Below, in pieces: positions 63,947 to 64,000 of a stretch of 64,000 nucleotides of DNA; within the stretch, counting starts at the first letter, position 1, and every line of letters begins with the position of its first letter. The stretch is from the NCBI RefSeq assembly GCF_000716715.1, contig NZ_JNYJ01000050.1, positions 1-64,000 of the forward strand. The letters are read 5' to 3'. Origin of the DNA: Dactylosporangium aurantiacum. Lineage in GTDB: Bacteria > Actinomycetota > Actinomycetes > Mycobacteriales > Micromonosporaceae. The position numbers and the translations under genes are program-made. The notes under the pieces are model-generated. The model had not been told where the DNA came from, did not search any database, and worked only from the letters and a program-made list of their open reading frames with translations.

Positions 63947-64000
63947 CATCACCGACGTGAACCGCCGCGACCCGGCACGCGACCCGGTGGAGCTTGGCAC

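Noticed and set aside
63548..64000. Minus-strand repetitive protein at the right edge
   Set aside because: It overlaps most of the NUDIX gene antisense and starts at the last base of the window, so there is no support for a genuine start; recorded only as a repeat.

Overview
The window is a high-GC actinobacterial chromosome segment, most likely from the family Micromonosporaceae (Actinoplanes/Dactylosporangium-like). The evidence is the very high GC content, frequent GTG starts, 4-bp ATGA/GTGA stop-start overlaps, and a gene order that closely follows two mycobacterial core blocks: Rv3235–Rv3262 (secA, hpf, comF, lpqB, mtrB, mtrA, sahH, manA, manB, whiB2, fbiA, fbiB) and Rv3690–Rv3695 (MoxR module). 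I identify 54 protein-coding genes plus one marginal 21-codon ORF. I saw no rRNA, tRNA, CRISPR array or insertion sequence.

Layout: 1–1735 holds the end of an Rv3235-family gene, then 1.3 kb of non-coding DNA with three related palindromes and a 31-bp tandem repeat. 1736–8172 has secA, two adjacent tandem-GNAT genes and a secreted glycerophosphodiesterase. 8252–14278 (minus) carries mtrA-mtrB-lpqB-comF and hpf, which cover envelope signalling and ribosome hibernation. 14398–21586 is a MoxR/DUF58/DUF4129/DUF4350 membrane module with convergent SpoIIM and an RDD protein. 21670–27551 (minus) is a peptide-type ABC transporter. 27837–31196 (minus) is the EfeUOB iron importer behind two IdeR/DtxR-like boxes.

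31342–38055 (minus) carries ahcY with a long structured-looking leader, then an operon of manB, a Trm112-like protein, a phosphosugar isomerase/SIS protein, a CDF cation transporter and manA. A second CDF paralogue is divergent from manB. 39133–53861 is a polyamine/GABA island. It contains aldehyde dehydrogenases, gabT, an agmatinase-type ureohydrolase, a saccharopine-dehydrogenase-like protein, a potDABC importer, an Lrp-type regulator, a putrescine-type aminotransferase, a PNPOx-like flavoprotein and a DAO-family oxidoreductase. Together these could import di/polyamines and convert them through aminobutyraldehyde and GABA to succinate semialdehyde.

53866–55150 contains the DUF1025-type protein, a DUF3499 protein and whiB2. 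whiB2 has a perfect 16-bp palindrome across its predicted promoter. 55550–63777 holds a SipW-type signal peptidase and the coenzyme F420 genes fbiC, fbiA and fbiB with a coupled NUDIX gene. FbiB has expanded low-complexity repeats and only a short remnant in place of its usual reductase domain. The window ends in 24-bp tandem repeats.

I found no clearly new multi-gene system. The observations most worth checking are the atypical FbiB, the ahcY leader RNA, the whiB2 operator, the paired iron boxes, the saccharopine-dehydrogenase-like gene inside the polyamine operon, and the palindromic and tandem repeats at the left end.
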